DNA from: an uncultured Blautia sp.
GTDB lineage: Bacteria > Bacillota > Clostridia > Lachnospirales > Lachnospiraceae
DNA: 12,170 nucleotides
Direction: 5' to 3'
Assembly (NCBI RefSeq): GCF_934371575.1
Contig: NZ_CAKRNY010000073.1
Location: 1 to 12,170, forward strand
Of this stretch, positions 1 to 7,566 are shown one piece after another. Each line of letters starts with the position of its first letter. Within the stretch, counting starts at the first letter, position 1. Under the pieces are notes generated by a model. The model was given only the letters and a program-made list of their open reading frames with translations. It was not told the DNA's origin and ran no database searches. Made by a program: the position numbers and the translations under genes.

Positions 1-75
1 ATTTGTTTAAATTGATATAAATCTGGTATATACGAAGATTATGAAAGGGCACAAAGGATTCCATTGCAAAAATAT

Positions 76-439
76 AAGCTTCTGATGCGGCCTTAAGCAG
101 TTCTTCTGTGACAGGCATTTCCTCCTGACATCAAGGTACATTCCCCCAGCCCTGTCCTCGGTCATACGGGTGACTTTTCAGCCATTTTTCATAGATAGCC
201 AGAGTTTTCTTACAAAGGGTAATCTCATTGCTCTTCTTTAATGCATCGAGAATTCCAACCTGATATCTTGTATTTACCAATCCACCTGAACCTAGACCGC
301 TTTTATAATAGTGAAATGCCATTCTTCCAAAAACAGCCACTTTTTCACCAGCTTGAAGAGGCAGCACATGTTCTGTATTTTCCAGCAGTACACAACCTTC
401 TTCCGCAGCCTGCCTGGCTAATCCTGCATATCTCTCCAT
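76..439 (-). pseudogene. Decayed 5' end of a second, domain-swapped GH3 beta-glucosidase
   Basis: From the ATG at 439 the frame encodes 102 residues and then a TGA at 131-133. The protein starts like clostridial GH3 enzymes that carry the usual C-terminal domain first: AAEEGCVLLEN, then LPLQAGEKVAVFGR, YYKSGLGSGGLVN and DRGQGWGNVP. Reading through the stop restores family-like sequence (CQEEMPVTEELLKAASEA, down to about position 77). The expected residue at the stop is Trp, as in EPWCQEEMP, so this looks like a TGG-to-TGA nonsense change. Beyond that point the expected IGRTAGED-type segment is absent in all three frames, so the rest seems lost or frameshifted. The start is also doubtful: ATG 439 has no good ribosome site, while AGGAAGGAA lies just before an in-frame ATA at 463-461, possibly a mutated ATG. 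It follows the sensor kinase by about 50-80 bases on the same strand. Family assignment is firm; the non-functional status is inferred. Confidence 0.75.
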
Positions 440-515
440 ATCAATATCATACTTCAGCTTTATTTCCTTCCTGCATTCATCTTTCTTGCCTGTACTTTAT
501 TATAAATGAATCATT

Positions 516-1805
516 TCACACTGAATATGGCCATTTCTGCTTTCTTTCCTTTAATGGCAGCAAAATATCCAGACAAAACAAGTTATTGTCTACTTTAATA
601 TTCATCGTTCCACCATATTTTTGCGCAATATAGCGAATACTCATAATTCCAAATCCATGATAATCTTTATTTACTTTTGTCGTAAGCGGAATTTCATCCA
701 CGAGAACCAATTGTTTTGAAACATAATTTTCAATATGTACAACAAGAAAATTTTCGTTGCTTCCCACACGTAAATTAATAATTCTTTTCTCTGGTTCTTC
801 CTTACAAGTTGCTTCTATCGCATTATCCATTGCATTGCCAAACATGGAATAGATATCCATGGTATCCATGAACCCAAGTTTTTCCCCATCTGTCACACAG
901 GTAAATTTTATTTCATGTTGTTCACAGAACAACATCTTATCCATCAGGATCAGATTCAATGTCTGATTTCCTGTCTGAACAGCACTCCCATAGATCAATA
1001 CTGCATTTTCTATTTCATTGATATATTCCTCTCTTTTTTCTGATGGTTCCATTGTTCTAAGCGCAGAAATCTGATGTTTTAAATCGTGACACTTTCGATT
1101 AATCAATGCTATGTTTTCTTTTGTGACCTGTTGTTTTTTCTGTTCAGCATAAAGAAGCTGTTCCATAATTGCAGTTTTTCGTTCCAGATCACTCTCATAA
1201 AAAATTCCAAATTGAATCATAATTGCAAATATATCTGCGAAAATATAACCAATATATATTTGATACTGCTGGTCAACATTACTGACTCTTGGCATAAAGT
1301 ACGTCGTCCAAATCAGAATAAACAAAGCACTTCCAATTAACTTCCATTGATTATACTGAATGATTTGATTTCCCTTAAAGTTTCTTTTAAAGATGAAATA
1401 CAGACTACTGTAAATGACAACTGTCAATAATAATGTAATACCGACGGATAATACACTGCCTTCCTGGAGGTCTAATTTCACCTTCAACAACGAATAGACA
1501 TTAAAAACCAGTGTTTGTACTACATGTGCCGTAATCGTATTGTACACTGCATCCAATATTTTACATTCAAAACAGATCCACACACCGAATATCACATAGA
1601 TAACAGGCAGTATCATCAGCATCCGATCTAACCATGCAACCGGCAACGGATTCATACAGTGAACACCTATATCATACACAACAATTGCTGTTACACTAAT
1701 CAGCAAAATCTTAGGCAGAAAATATCTTTTCTTTTTGTAATTGGATGAAAAAAGCAGTACTGCTAAAATCAATCCAAACGGATAGGAATCAAATAATCTC
1801 ATCAT
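516..1805 (-). CDS. AgrC-like sensor histidine kinase (GHKL ATPase), LytTR-system partner
   Basis: This 429-residue membrane kinase is predicted to autophosphorylate and pass phosphate to the LytTR regulator encoded just upstream. Residues 1-205 hold about six hydrophobic segments (near 11-20, 32-48, 62-80, 88-107, 119-139, 157-170 and 182-203), the usual polytopic sensor of this class, with no extracytoplasmic domain. A helical linker (205-235) leads to the dimerisation and phosphoacceptor region CHDLKHQI with His240. The ATPase domain has the N box FGNAMDNAIEA (322-332) and the glycine box HGFGIMSIRYIAQKYGG (383-399). Length and layout match AgrC/GHKL kinases (HATPase_c_5). The start ATG overlaps the regulator's TGA stop (ATGA, 1805-1802), so translation is probably coupled. 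The signal is unknown: kinases of this class often sense peptides, but the neighbours suggest a carbohydrate-linked cue, which is inference. No AgrB or AgrD gene is visible. Confidence 0.9.
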   Translation of the reverse strand: MMRLFDSYPFGLILAVLLFSSNYKKKRYFLPKILLISVTAIVVYDIGVHCMNPLPVAWLDRMLMILPVIYVIFGVWICFECKILDAVYNTITAHVVQTLVFNVYSLLKVKLDLQEGSVLSVGITLLLTVVIYSSLYFIFKRNFKGNQIIQYNQWKLIGSALFILIWTTYFMPRVSNVDQQYQIYIGYIFADIFAIMIQFGIFYESDLERKTAIMEQLLYAEQKKQQVTKENIALINRKCHDLKHQISALRTMEPSEKREEYINEIENAVLIYGSAVQTGNQTLNLILMDKMLFCEQHEIKFTCVTDGEKLGFMDTMDIYSMFGNAMDNAIEATCKEEPEKRIINLRVGSNENFLVVHIENYVSKQLVLVDEIPLTTKVNKDYHGFGIMSIRYIAQKYGGTMNIKVDNNLFCLDILLPLKERKQKWPYSV

Positions 1806-2509
1806 AAGTATGCTCCCATAAACTCTGTGAATTGTTTCATAAATTCTTTTTTCTTTGTTCTTCCAATCGGAATTTCTCTGCCGTTTACAATCACTTTTCC
1901 TGCCTCAACTGCTGTTATATATCTCATATTGATTAAATAACTATTGTTGCATCTTGCAAAACCGTATTGATGCAGTTCCACCTCTTTTGCGCTGATACCT
2001 GCGCGCTCCGAAAGATCTCCTTCCTCCGTATGATATATAAGGATATGATCCTGTACTTCTATATAAAAGATTTTATTAATTGCGATGCGATAACTCCCTT
2101 TCGATGTATTTATCACATGTTCCTGCTTTCGGAAACGTTGATTATACTGCAGTGCTTTCTTAAGTTTTACCGTAAAGTTGTGATATTCCATCGGTTTTAC
2201 CAGAAAATCAAGCGCATGCACTTCATAACCCTCCAGTGCATACTGCGCAAGATTCGTAACAAAGATCAAGCAGACTTCCTCATCTCTCTCTCTGATTTTT
2301 CTTGCTGCATCCATGCCATTCATATGAGGCATCTCGATATCCATAAAAATTACATCATACTCTGGTTCATAATCACTGACAAAAAATAATCCATCATTAA
2401 ACTCCTTCACCTGAAGAATGGAGCCACTTTCCCGCTCATACTGATTCAGAAAGTTTTTCAATTTTTTTCGGCTGTCAGCCTCATCTTCGACAATTGCTAT
2501 TCGGTACAT
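1802..2509 (-). CDS. LytTR-family response regulator
   Basis: A 235-residue two-component regulator. The receiver domain (1-120) has the acidic pair E8/D9 (IVEDE), phosphoacceptor D57 (VIFMDIEMP), T85 and K105 (DFLVKP). The C-terminal LytTR DNA-binding domain (about 131-233) includes SKGSYRIAINKIFYIE, FARCNNSYLINMRYI and IPIGRTKKKEF. The ATG at 2509 is chosen because AAAGGAG lies six bases upstream and the product then begins at the receiver (MYRIAIVEDE); an in-frame ATG at 2539 would add ten non-family residues and lacks a site. Its stop overlaps the kinase start. It has its own predicted promoter (2558-2586). LytTR proteins bind tandem 9-10-bp half-sites about 21-22 bp apart, and such pairs occur in the GH3/GH2 divergent region, so those operons are the likely targets (inference). 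No paired half-sites are seen at its own promoter. Confidence 0.93.
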   Translation of the reverse strand: MYRIAIVEDEADSRKKLKNFLNQYERESGSILQVKEFNDGLFFVSDYEPEYDVIFMDIEMPHMNGMDAARKIRERDEEVCLIFVTNLAQYALEGYEVHALDFLVKPMEYHNFTVKLKKALQYNQRFRKQEHVINTSKGSYRIAINKIFYIEVQDHILIYHTEEGDLSERAGISAKEVELHQYGFARCNNSYLINMRYITAVEAGKVIVNGREIPIGRTKKKEFMKQFTEFMGAYL

Positions 2510-2557
2510 CTTGCACTCCTTTGAACTTTTCGTAATCAAACCGTTCTTTTTTTCTTA

Positions 2558-2586
2558 ATTATATCAATTTATTCATGCAATAACTA
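2558..2586 (-). promoter_or_regulatory. Predicted promoter of the LytTR regulator-kinase operon
   Basis: On the minus strand a perfect -10 TATAAT (2563-2558) lies 17 bases after a weak -35 TAGTTA (2586-2581). Transcription would start near 2551, giving a leader of about 40 bases before the ribosome site. The weak -35 allows low constitutive or activated expression. No hairpin terminator is visible between the hydrolase stop (2622) and this promoter, so readthrough from the GH3 operon is also possible. Confidence 0.5.
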
Positions 2587-2621
2587 TACCAAATTCCAGC
2601 CTCTGATTTGTTATTTTTACG

Positions 2622-3692
2622 TCACTGTTCTTCCCAAAATGCAACTGCATCTGTGATCCATCCTTCTGCATCTGTACCGATGCCTGCACCGAAGCCATGT
2701 TTTGCTTCGTGATAGACATGAACGTCTGTAGGTATGTTTAGACTGCGAAGTTCTTCTATATAACGTTCTATTGCTGAGACATTCTCCGCACCGATTACAT
2801 CGTCATTATCCAAATACGCAAAATAAGTGGCTGGCTGTGTTGCATATTGCCCTTTGAAGTGTTCATCATACCATCCAGAATAGACCAGCATCATAGCCGT
2901 CGGCTTTGGTATTTTATAATGGTCGTATCCAAAATCATTTTCAAGTCCCCACAACTGCGTCAGTCGGCCTCCTGCTGAAAATCCCCACACAGAATAATTT
3001 TCCATTTGAACACCTAGCTTCTCCTGATTTTGAAAAATATATTGCATAGCTCTTCCATAGTCTTCATTGGCATACTTCTCCTGCCTATCCATATCCGTTT
3101 TTTCCATTCCACCATCTGGATTCACCCGGTATTTTAACATAAAAACATTGTAACCCATCTCATGCAGTTCCTGTGCGACGGGAAAAGCCTCCAAAAACAT
3201 ACAGACACTTTTAAAGGCCCCGCCAGCTGAAATGATAGCTACTGGAGCATCTTTTTCACCAGGGATAAAAAGCAAACCAGTTTCATCTTTGGAAGAATCT
3301 TCTGCAATTTCCTCCTGTGTATAAAAATCATAATAAATATTCTGTTTTTCGGCCTCATCAATGATAAAATTAAATCCATCTACGACAGAAGCTGCATCGA
3401 CATGATTGTCTTTTGAAACCCAGTCAATCGAAAGATTGGACATCAAATATACCCTCGGCTTGTCCTTCCACGGCTGTATAAAACTGGAAAATTGTACAAA
3501 AGCCGGATGTTCTTCCACATATTGAAACGAGGATGTTCCGGTGATATGCCGATAGCTGCCATCGTCATTATAATAGCTCCCGGTATTATTTCCGAATACA
3601 TATTTCTTCAGGATGAACAAACCACAGCCAAGAAATAAAATCAGTATAAAGCATATGAAAGCTACCAGAAGTTTCTTTTTTTTGACCATCAT
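2622..3692 (-). CDS. Membrane-anchored alpha/beta-hydrolase (acetyl esterase/lipase-like)
   Basis: A 356-residue protein with a lysine-rich start and one hydrophobic helix (about residues 8-28), predicting an extracellular enzyme held by a signal anchor; FLGC does not fit a lipobox well. The catalytic part resembles the Aes/BD-FAE esterase class: an oxyanion-type loop ISAGGAF (about 154-160), the nucleophile elbow GFSAGG with Ser239, a candidate acid in LDNDDV (about 297-298) and the catalytic His332 in KHGFGAG. Such enzymes remove acetyl or other acyl groups, often from plant polysaccharides; the substrate here is unknown. The ATG at 3692 is preferred, with AAAGG eight bases upstream; a GTG at 3701 would sit inside that site, and an ATG at 3689 is also possible. 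It is the third gene of the GH3 operon and follows a hairpin, which may set its level apart from the two genes before it. Confidence 0.82.
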   Translation of the reverse strand: MMVKKKKLLVAFICFILILFLGCGLFILKKYVFGNNTGSYYNDDGSYRHITGTSSFQYVEEHPAFVQFSSFIQPWKDKPRVYLMSNLSIDWVSKDNHVDAASVVDGFNFIIDEAEKQNIYYDFYTQEEIAEDSSKDETGLLFIPGEKDAPVAIISAGGAFKSVCMFLEAFPVAQELHEMGYNVFMLKYRVNPDGGMEKTDMDRQEKYANEDYGRAMQYIFQNQEKLGVQMENYSVWGFSAGGRLTQLWGLENDFGYDHYKIPKPTAMMLVYSGWYDEHFKGQYATQPATYFAYLDNDDVIGAENVSAIERYIEELRSLNIPTDVHVYHEAKHGFGAGIGTDAEGWITDAVAFWEEQ

Positions 3693-3729
3693 GCTCACCA
3701 CCTTTCATTTTTCTCATAAATTAGTTTTG

Positions 3730-3764
3730 ATGCAGTCCTGTACTAGAAGCATACAGAACTGCAT
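3730..3764 (-). other. Intercistronic RNA hairpin between membrane protein and hydrolase genes
   Basis: Arms 3730-3742 and 3752-3764 pair over 13 positions around a 9-base loop. The single mismatch (3737/3757) becomes a G-U wobble only in the minus-strand transcript, where both genes are read, so the hairpin fits that RNA better than the opposite strand. No U-run follows, so it is not a classic terminator. It may be a processing or mRNA-stability element that separates the two upstream genes from the hydrolase. Confidence 0.55.
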
Positions 3765-3774
3765 TCAATTTCAA

Positions 3775-4167
3775 CTATTGTTCACTTACCACATCAGTAA
3801 AAGCTGTTATCATTTCCAATATCCATGCAATTAGCAAAAGCACACAGAAGATAAGATAGCTTGTAATCACATTCGGTGTATTTAATCCTGCATAAACCGC
3901 AGCAATATCATTTACCATTGCTCCTGCGCTCAATCCCAATGCCAGCATCGAGAATGTAGCGGTCAGGATTGATATGACATTGAACAACACATTCTTTTTC
4001 CAAACTGCGCCTGCAAACATGACCATTTCAAGTATCACAGCCACGATAAGTATTGCATACACTGGTGTTGTCGTATTCAGCACGCTCCGGTACACAACAA
4101 AAGCTGCTATGGACAACAGAATGGCTACTGCGTTGAAGTAAAAACCTATACTTTTCCTATTCTTCAT
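3775..4167 (-). CDS. Small four-helix membrane protein coupled to the GH3 enzyme
   Basis: A 130-residue integral membrane protein I cannot assign to a named family. It starts MKNRKSIGFY and has four hydrophobic segments near residues 8-27, 36-56, 61-82 and 101-122, separated by short loops. It shows no signal peptide, catalytic motif, or AgrB-like His/Cys pair. The ATG at 4167 lies inside the end of the GH3 gene (11-base overlap, different frame) and is preceded by GGTGAA; an alternative start at 4200 would extend the overlap and lacks support. The tight overlap points to translational coupling and a stoichiometric link with the membrane-anchored GH3 enzyme, for instance as a membrane partner or anchor. 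That role is inferred from position only. Confidence 0.8.
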   Translation of the reverse strand: MKNRKSIGFYFNAVAILLSIAAFVVYRSVLNTTTPVYAILIVAVILEMVMFAGAVWKKNVLFNVISILTATFSMLALGLSAGAMVNDIAAVYAGLNTPNVITSYLIFCVLLLIAWILEMITAFTDVVSEQ

Positions 4168-7100
4168 TATGTTCACCAACTTTCCTTTTTCTTGCAGCAA
4201 TTGCTTTTACATAAAGAGCCAGGCTGAGAAGTACCAGTACTCCCATTCCAACATCAATACCAACAAGCGTATTCTGCCACCAGGTTCTTACATAAACCGT
4301 TTTTGTATTCGCCAAAACACCATTCACTGCATTGCTGTCTGCCAGTCCATGAATATAATATTTTAATGTCTGCTGCATGGCCTGCTGGAACTTGGTATCC
4401 TTTTCAATGATATCAATATTCTTTGTAGATGCAGATGGAGAACCAAGTTTTGAATTCTCATATACATCAATACTCTGCGCAAGTAAGCACCCGCCTCCAT
4501 TGAAAATTGTATCACGCCAGTTCATGTAATCTGGGCTGCTTACCATATCGGTATAGACAAAGCCTTCATAATCCCACTCTTCTCTGAGAATCTGTTCTAA
4601 TAATCCTTTGGATGCGCCGGAGAATTCTGTTCCAATTCGATTGAATGCTGTCATAACACTGGTTGCTGTATTGTCTTTTAATGCAATCTGGAAACCACGC
4701 AATTCATTTTCACGTCCGCCCTGTTCTGAGAAGAAGGTGGATAATCCTGCACGATTTGATTCCTGATGATTAAATGCAAAATGTTTTACCTGTGCAATCA
4801 GACCTTTCGCCTCTGCACCTGCTGAAAATGCAGTTCCCATAAATCCTGTCAGTACCGGATCTTCGGAATAATATTCATGATTTCGGCTGCAATATGGTGT
4901 TCTATGAAGATTCAAGCCAGGTGCCTGTATCAGAGATACATTGGACCATAGAGAATCCTCTCCCATCAGTTCGCCTTCTCTTTTAATCAATTCTTTATTG
5001 AATGTAGCAGCTACCACCGGCTCAGTCGGCATCAGTGCCATGCTATATGCAGCATAATCCTCATCTTCACTCACATATGTTGCTTCTTCACTGTTTGATT
5101 CATTCCATTTTGCAGCATATCCTGCTACCTGGTCATATACCATTCCAATTGGGCTGTCTGCTGAGACAACAACTGGAAGTCCGATGGATGGAATCGGTTC
5201 AAAATCATCACCCATTAATTCCATTGCCGTCAATGCTTCTTCCAAATCAATCTGCTCTATCAATTGATCCCATCTCGGATCATCTAGCGGAATCACTCCA
5301 GTCAGATTTCCTTCTTGGTCAAATTCCAGCATATCGGTAATTTTGAGACCATTCTCAGCTCCCCAGGTGACACCGTCACCATTCTCTGTGAGAGCAGTTA
5401 ACTGGTTCGTCAATCCAACCATCATCTCTTCTGTCGGTGTGATTTCACTTACTCTTTCCCAGCCTTTTGACCAATCAGATCGGGTCGTATACTCGACTGT
5501 ATCTGGAATCTGTTTGTTAATGTCTGCCGACTGCAATGAATTTGCTACATCCACAGAATATGTTTCAATATCCTTTTGCAGTGATACTTCTACCACATTA
5601 TCTGGATTGATCATCTCTGTCTCTGCTGTTTTAACGAGGTCTGTCTCATTTCCTGTTTTCTTTGCCAAAATATTATTTAATGCTTCATGTGCTCCGTTTC
5701 CGACTGTAAACAGATAATTTCCTTCATCTAAAACCCACGCACCAACTGTTCCATTTTCTTTCTCCTGTGTCTCGTCGTAACTGGCCATATATTCCGGATC
5801 AAATTCTATAGTTACGGTCTCGGACTCTCCGGGCTGAAGAGTCTTTGTTTTTCCATAATCGAGAAGCTGTATCGCTGCTTTCTCTATGCCGCCTTCTGTG
5901 TATGGTGTCTGCACATATAACTGAACGACACTTTTTCCTTCCACATCTCCAGTATTAGTCACTTCAACCTCTGCCTTACCCGTGTCACCTACATTCACTT
6001 CCAGATTTTTCAGTTTCTGCTCAAATGTAGTATAGGACAGACCATAGCCAAATGGATACGTTACTTCTTCCGCATAATTCCATGCATTGCCTGTACTACT
6101 TCCCGCTGTGGCATCTGCACCGCCGTTTCCAAGAACGAGGTCTTCATACCGAGTCTCATAATATTTATAACCAATATAAATACCTTCATTTTCTACCAAG
6201 AACCAGTCTGCTTTGTCACCTTCCGCCAACTGTGCCGCTGCACCTGCTGTAGAATTGTTGGTATACAGATTGATTCCAAAATTAACCATTGCCGGTGAAG
6301 ATGTACTATTGCTTGCATATGTATCTCCAATATGACCGGATGGATTGATATCACCTGAGAGAATATCTGCAACGCCAAGGAATCCATATGCTCCTGGAAG
6401 TCCGATCCAAAGAATCGCATCAATATCAGCGTCCTGTTTTAATTCCTCGATTTCCATTGGCACATCGGTGTTTAAAAGAACAACCACCTTGCCATTTGAG
6501 TTTTCTTTTGCCAGGTTAATCATTTCTCTTTCGTAATTAGAAAGTGCTAATGGTGCGTCAAATTCATCATCGCCTTCCGCTTTCATCGTGGTGCTGTAAT
6601 CAGCTGCTTCTGAACTGTCACGCGAAAGTAAAACAACTGCGGTCGTATCTTTTGCCGATACAAGTACCTGCTCCGAATACAAATTTGCCGGAGCCTCTCC
6701 TATATTATAAGAGGTTGCAGTTTCATACATGGACGAGAAATTCGGCACCAGTGAATGTCCCGGTACGTCCTGTCCGAAAAAAGCCGCCTTGCGATAATAT
6801 GGCTGGCATGTTTCACTCTGATAGAATTCTTTCATCTGACCGTTGATTGTATATCCTTTTTCTTCAAGGGCCTCATAAATTCCATATTGCTTTTGTCCTG
6901 CATCTGCTGTAACTGTAATGGAGGATCCAATTAATCCTCCCAGAGTCGGTTGCAAACTGTTCAGTCCCCACACCGTTACGTTTTCACTTTCTTTCGCAAT
7001 TGGGAGTGCTGCATTTTCATTTTTCAAAAGTACTGCCCCCTCGCTTCCGATTTCCTCCGCCAGTGCTTCCTTCGCCTTGACCAATTCCTCTAACGAATCA

Positions 7101-7297
7101 AACTCCGATTTGTAGTAATCGCCATCGGCCTCTTCTTCCCCTTCCATTTTTTCTATCTTGTAGTTGGATGTACCCAGTGTTGCGTTTATCTTGCCGGAAT
7201 AATTATTTGCCACTGTAGTAATACAAATGCACAAACTCAGCAGTGATGCTGTTACTGCCGATAATCCCTGCCAGACCTTTTTCTTTGAAGTTTTCAT
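4157..7297 (-). CDS. Surface-anchored, domain-swapped GH3 glycoside hydrolase
   Basis: A 1046-residue GH3 enzyme (beta-glucosidase/beta-xylosidase class). Domain order is reversed from classic GH3. After a hydrophobic segment (8-30) comes the usual C-terminal alpha/beta domain (about 85-420; SEGAVLLKNENAALPI, NPSGHIGDTY, YPFGYGLSYT), then a fibronectin-III-like part (430-540), a spacer, and last the (beta/alpha)8 barrel (about 690-960). The barrel has SRNHEYYSEDP (804-814), KHFAFNHQESNR (838-849) and the likely nucleophile Asp917 in FVYTDM. Glu230 in SRDSSEAADY is a candidate acid/base. A C-terminal helix (about 1012-1031) precedes a basic tail, so the enzyme seems tethered at the outer membrane face. 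Both catalytic regions look intact. The ATG at 7297 is chosen because AAGGAGG lies just upstream; a GTG at 7321 would translate through the ribosome site. It is first in the operon and overlaps the next gene. Substrate is unknown. Confidence 0.92.
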   Translation of the reverse strand: MKTSKKKVWQGLSAVTASLLSLCICITTVANNYSGKINATLGTSNYKIEKMEGEEEADGDYYKSEFDSLEELVKAKEALAEEIGSEGAVLLKNENAALPIAKESENVTVWGLNSLQPTLGGLIGSSITVTADAGQKQYGIYEALEEKGYTINGQMKEFYQSETCQPYYRKAAFFGQDVPGHSLVPNFSSMYETATSYNIGEAPANLYSEQVLVSAKDTTAVVLLSRDSSEAADYSTTMKAEGDDEFDAPLALSNYEREMINLAKENSNGKVVVLLNTDVPMEIEELKQDADIDAILWIGLPGAYGFLGVADILSGDINPSGHIGDTYASNSTSSPAMVNFGINLYTNNSTAGAAAQLAEGDKADWFLVENEGIYIGYKYYETRYEDLVLGNGGADATAGSSTGNAWNYAEEVTYPFGYGLSYTTFEQKLKNLEVNVGDTGKAEVEVTNTGDVEGKSVVQLYVQTPYTEGGIEKAAIQLLDYGKTKTLQPGESETVTIEFDPEYMASYDETQEKENGTVGAWVLDEGNYLFTVGNGAHEALNNILAKKTGNETDLVKTAETEMINPDNVVEVSLQKDIETYSVDVANSLQSADINKQIPDTVEYTTRSDWSKGWERVSEITPTEEMMVGLTNQLTALTENGDGVTWGAENGLKITDMLEFDQEGNLTGVIPLDDPRWDQLIEQIDLEEALTAMELMGDDFEPIPSIGLPVVVSADSPIGMVYDQVAGYAAKWNESNSEEATYVSEDEDYAAYSMALMPTEPVVAATFNKELIKREGELMGEDSLWSNVSLIQAPGLNLHRTPYCSRNHEYYSEDPVLTGFMGTAFSAGAEAKGLIAQVKHFAFNHQESNRAGLSTFFSEQGGRENELRGFQIALKDNTATSVMTAFNRIGTEFSGASKGLLEQILREEWDYEGFVYTDMVSSPDYMNWRDTIFNGGGCLLAQSIDVYENSKLGSPSASTKNIDIIEKDTKFQQAMQQTLKYYIHGLADSNAVNGVLANTKTVYVRTWWQNTLVGIDVGMGVLVLLSLALYVKAIAARKRKVGEHNEE

Positions 7298-7366
7298 CTT
7301 CCTCCTCCTTTTTTCTTCCACAGACTCACTTCTGCTTTCATAAGTCTGTTTCTTTTTACATGTTTT

Positions 7367-7395
7367 ATCTTATCACTTTTGTAATTCGTTGTGCA
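7367..7395 (-). promoter_or_regulatory. Predicted promoter of the GH3 operon
   Basis: On the minus strand -35 TGCACA (7395-7390) and an extended -10 (TG, one base, TAAGAT at 7372-7367) are 17 bases apart. The -35 begins 36 bases after the first base of the upstream half-site pair (7431), the same geometry as on the GH2 side. The leader to the ATG at 7297 is about 60 bases. Confidence 0.5.
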
Positions 7396-7401
7396 CTTTT
7401 T

Positions 7402-7432
7402 AACGTGAATTACAATTCAGATGACGTAAATG
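7402..7432 (-). promoter_or_regulatory. Tandem half-site pair A facing the GH3 promoter (LytTR-like)
   Basis: In minus-strand reading, ATTTACGTCA (7431-7422) and ATTCACGTTA (7410-7401) are direct repeats with starts 21 bases apart. In the other orientation they read GACGTAAAT and AACGTGAAT, close to the published LytTR consensus, which also works as tandem half-sites. The promoter-proximal repeat ends about six bases before the -35. Binding by the local regulator is inference. Confidence 0.6.
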
Positions 7433-7445
7433 AAATGTCAAATAC

Positions 7446-7476
7446 ATTTACGCTTTTCAGACTGCGATTTACGTCA
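7446..7476 (+). promoter_or_regulatory. Tandem half-site pair B facing the GH2 promoter (LytTR-like)
   Basis: ATTTACGCTT (7446-7455) and ATTTACGTCA (7467-7476) are direct repeats with starts 21 bases apart, placed just before the GH2 -35 region. They are the mirror image of pair A, 14 bases away. ATTTACGTCA is identical to the distal repeat of pair A. A two-turn spacing puts both half-sites on one DNA face, as LytTR dimers require. Confidence 0.6.
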
Positions 7477-7481
7477 TAAAA

Positions 7482-7510
7482 ATCCATATGCCCAAAGTCT
7501 ACGGTATAAT
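7482..7510 (+). promoter_or_regulatory. Predicted promoter of the GH2 gene
   Basis: A perfect -10 TATAAT (7505-7510) with a very poor -35 (ATCCAT, 7482-7487) at 17-base spacing. A good -10 with a poor -35 is typical of activator-dependent promoters, and half-site pair B sits directly upstream. The leader to the ATG at 7567 is about 50 bases. Confidence 0.55.
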
Positions 7511-7566
7511 ATATTTCATATTTAATGTAGCTTTTAGAAAATTTTAAAAAGAAACGAGGTAACTGT

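Noticed and set aside
131..133. In-frame TGA in the GH3 remnant as a recoded Trp or selenocysteine codon
   Set aside because: TGA is used as a normal stop by the regulator and kinase genes, and family sequence is lost soon after, so decay explains it better.
241..633. A 130-codon plus-strand frame over the GH3 remnant and kinase end
   Set aside because: It is the antisense shadow of recognisable protein sequence and lacks a ribosome site.
2614..2626. TTTTTACGTCA near the hydrolase stop resembles a LytTR-like half-site upstream of the regulator promoter
   Set aside because: No partner repeat at a 21-base spacing and the orientation is opposite to the functional-looking pairs; it also overlaps coding sequence.
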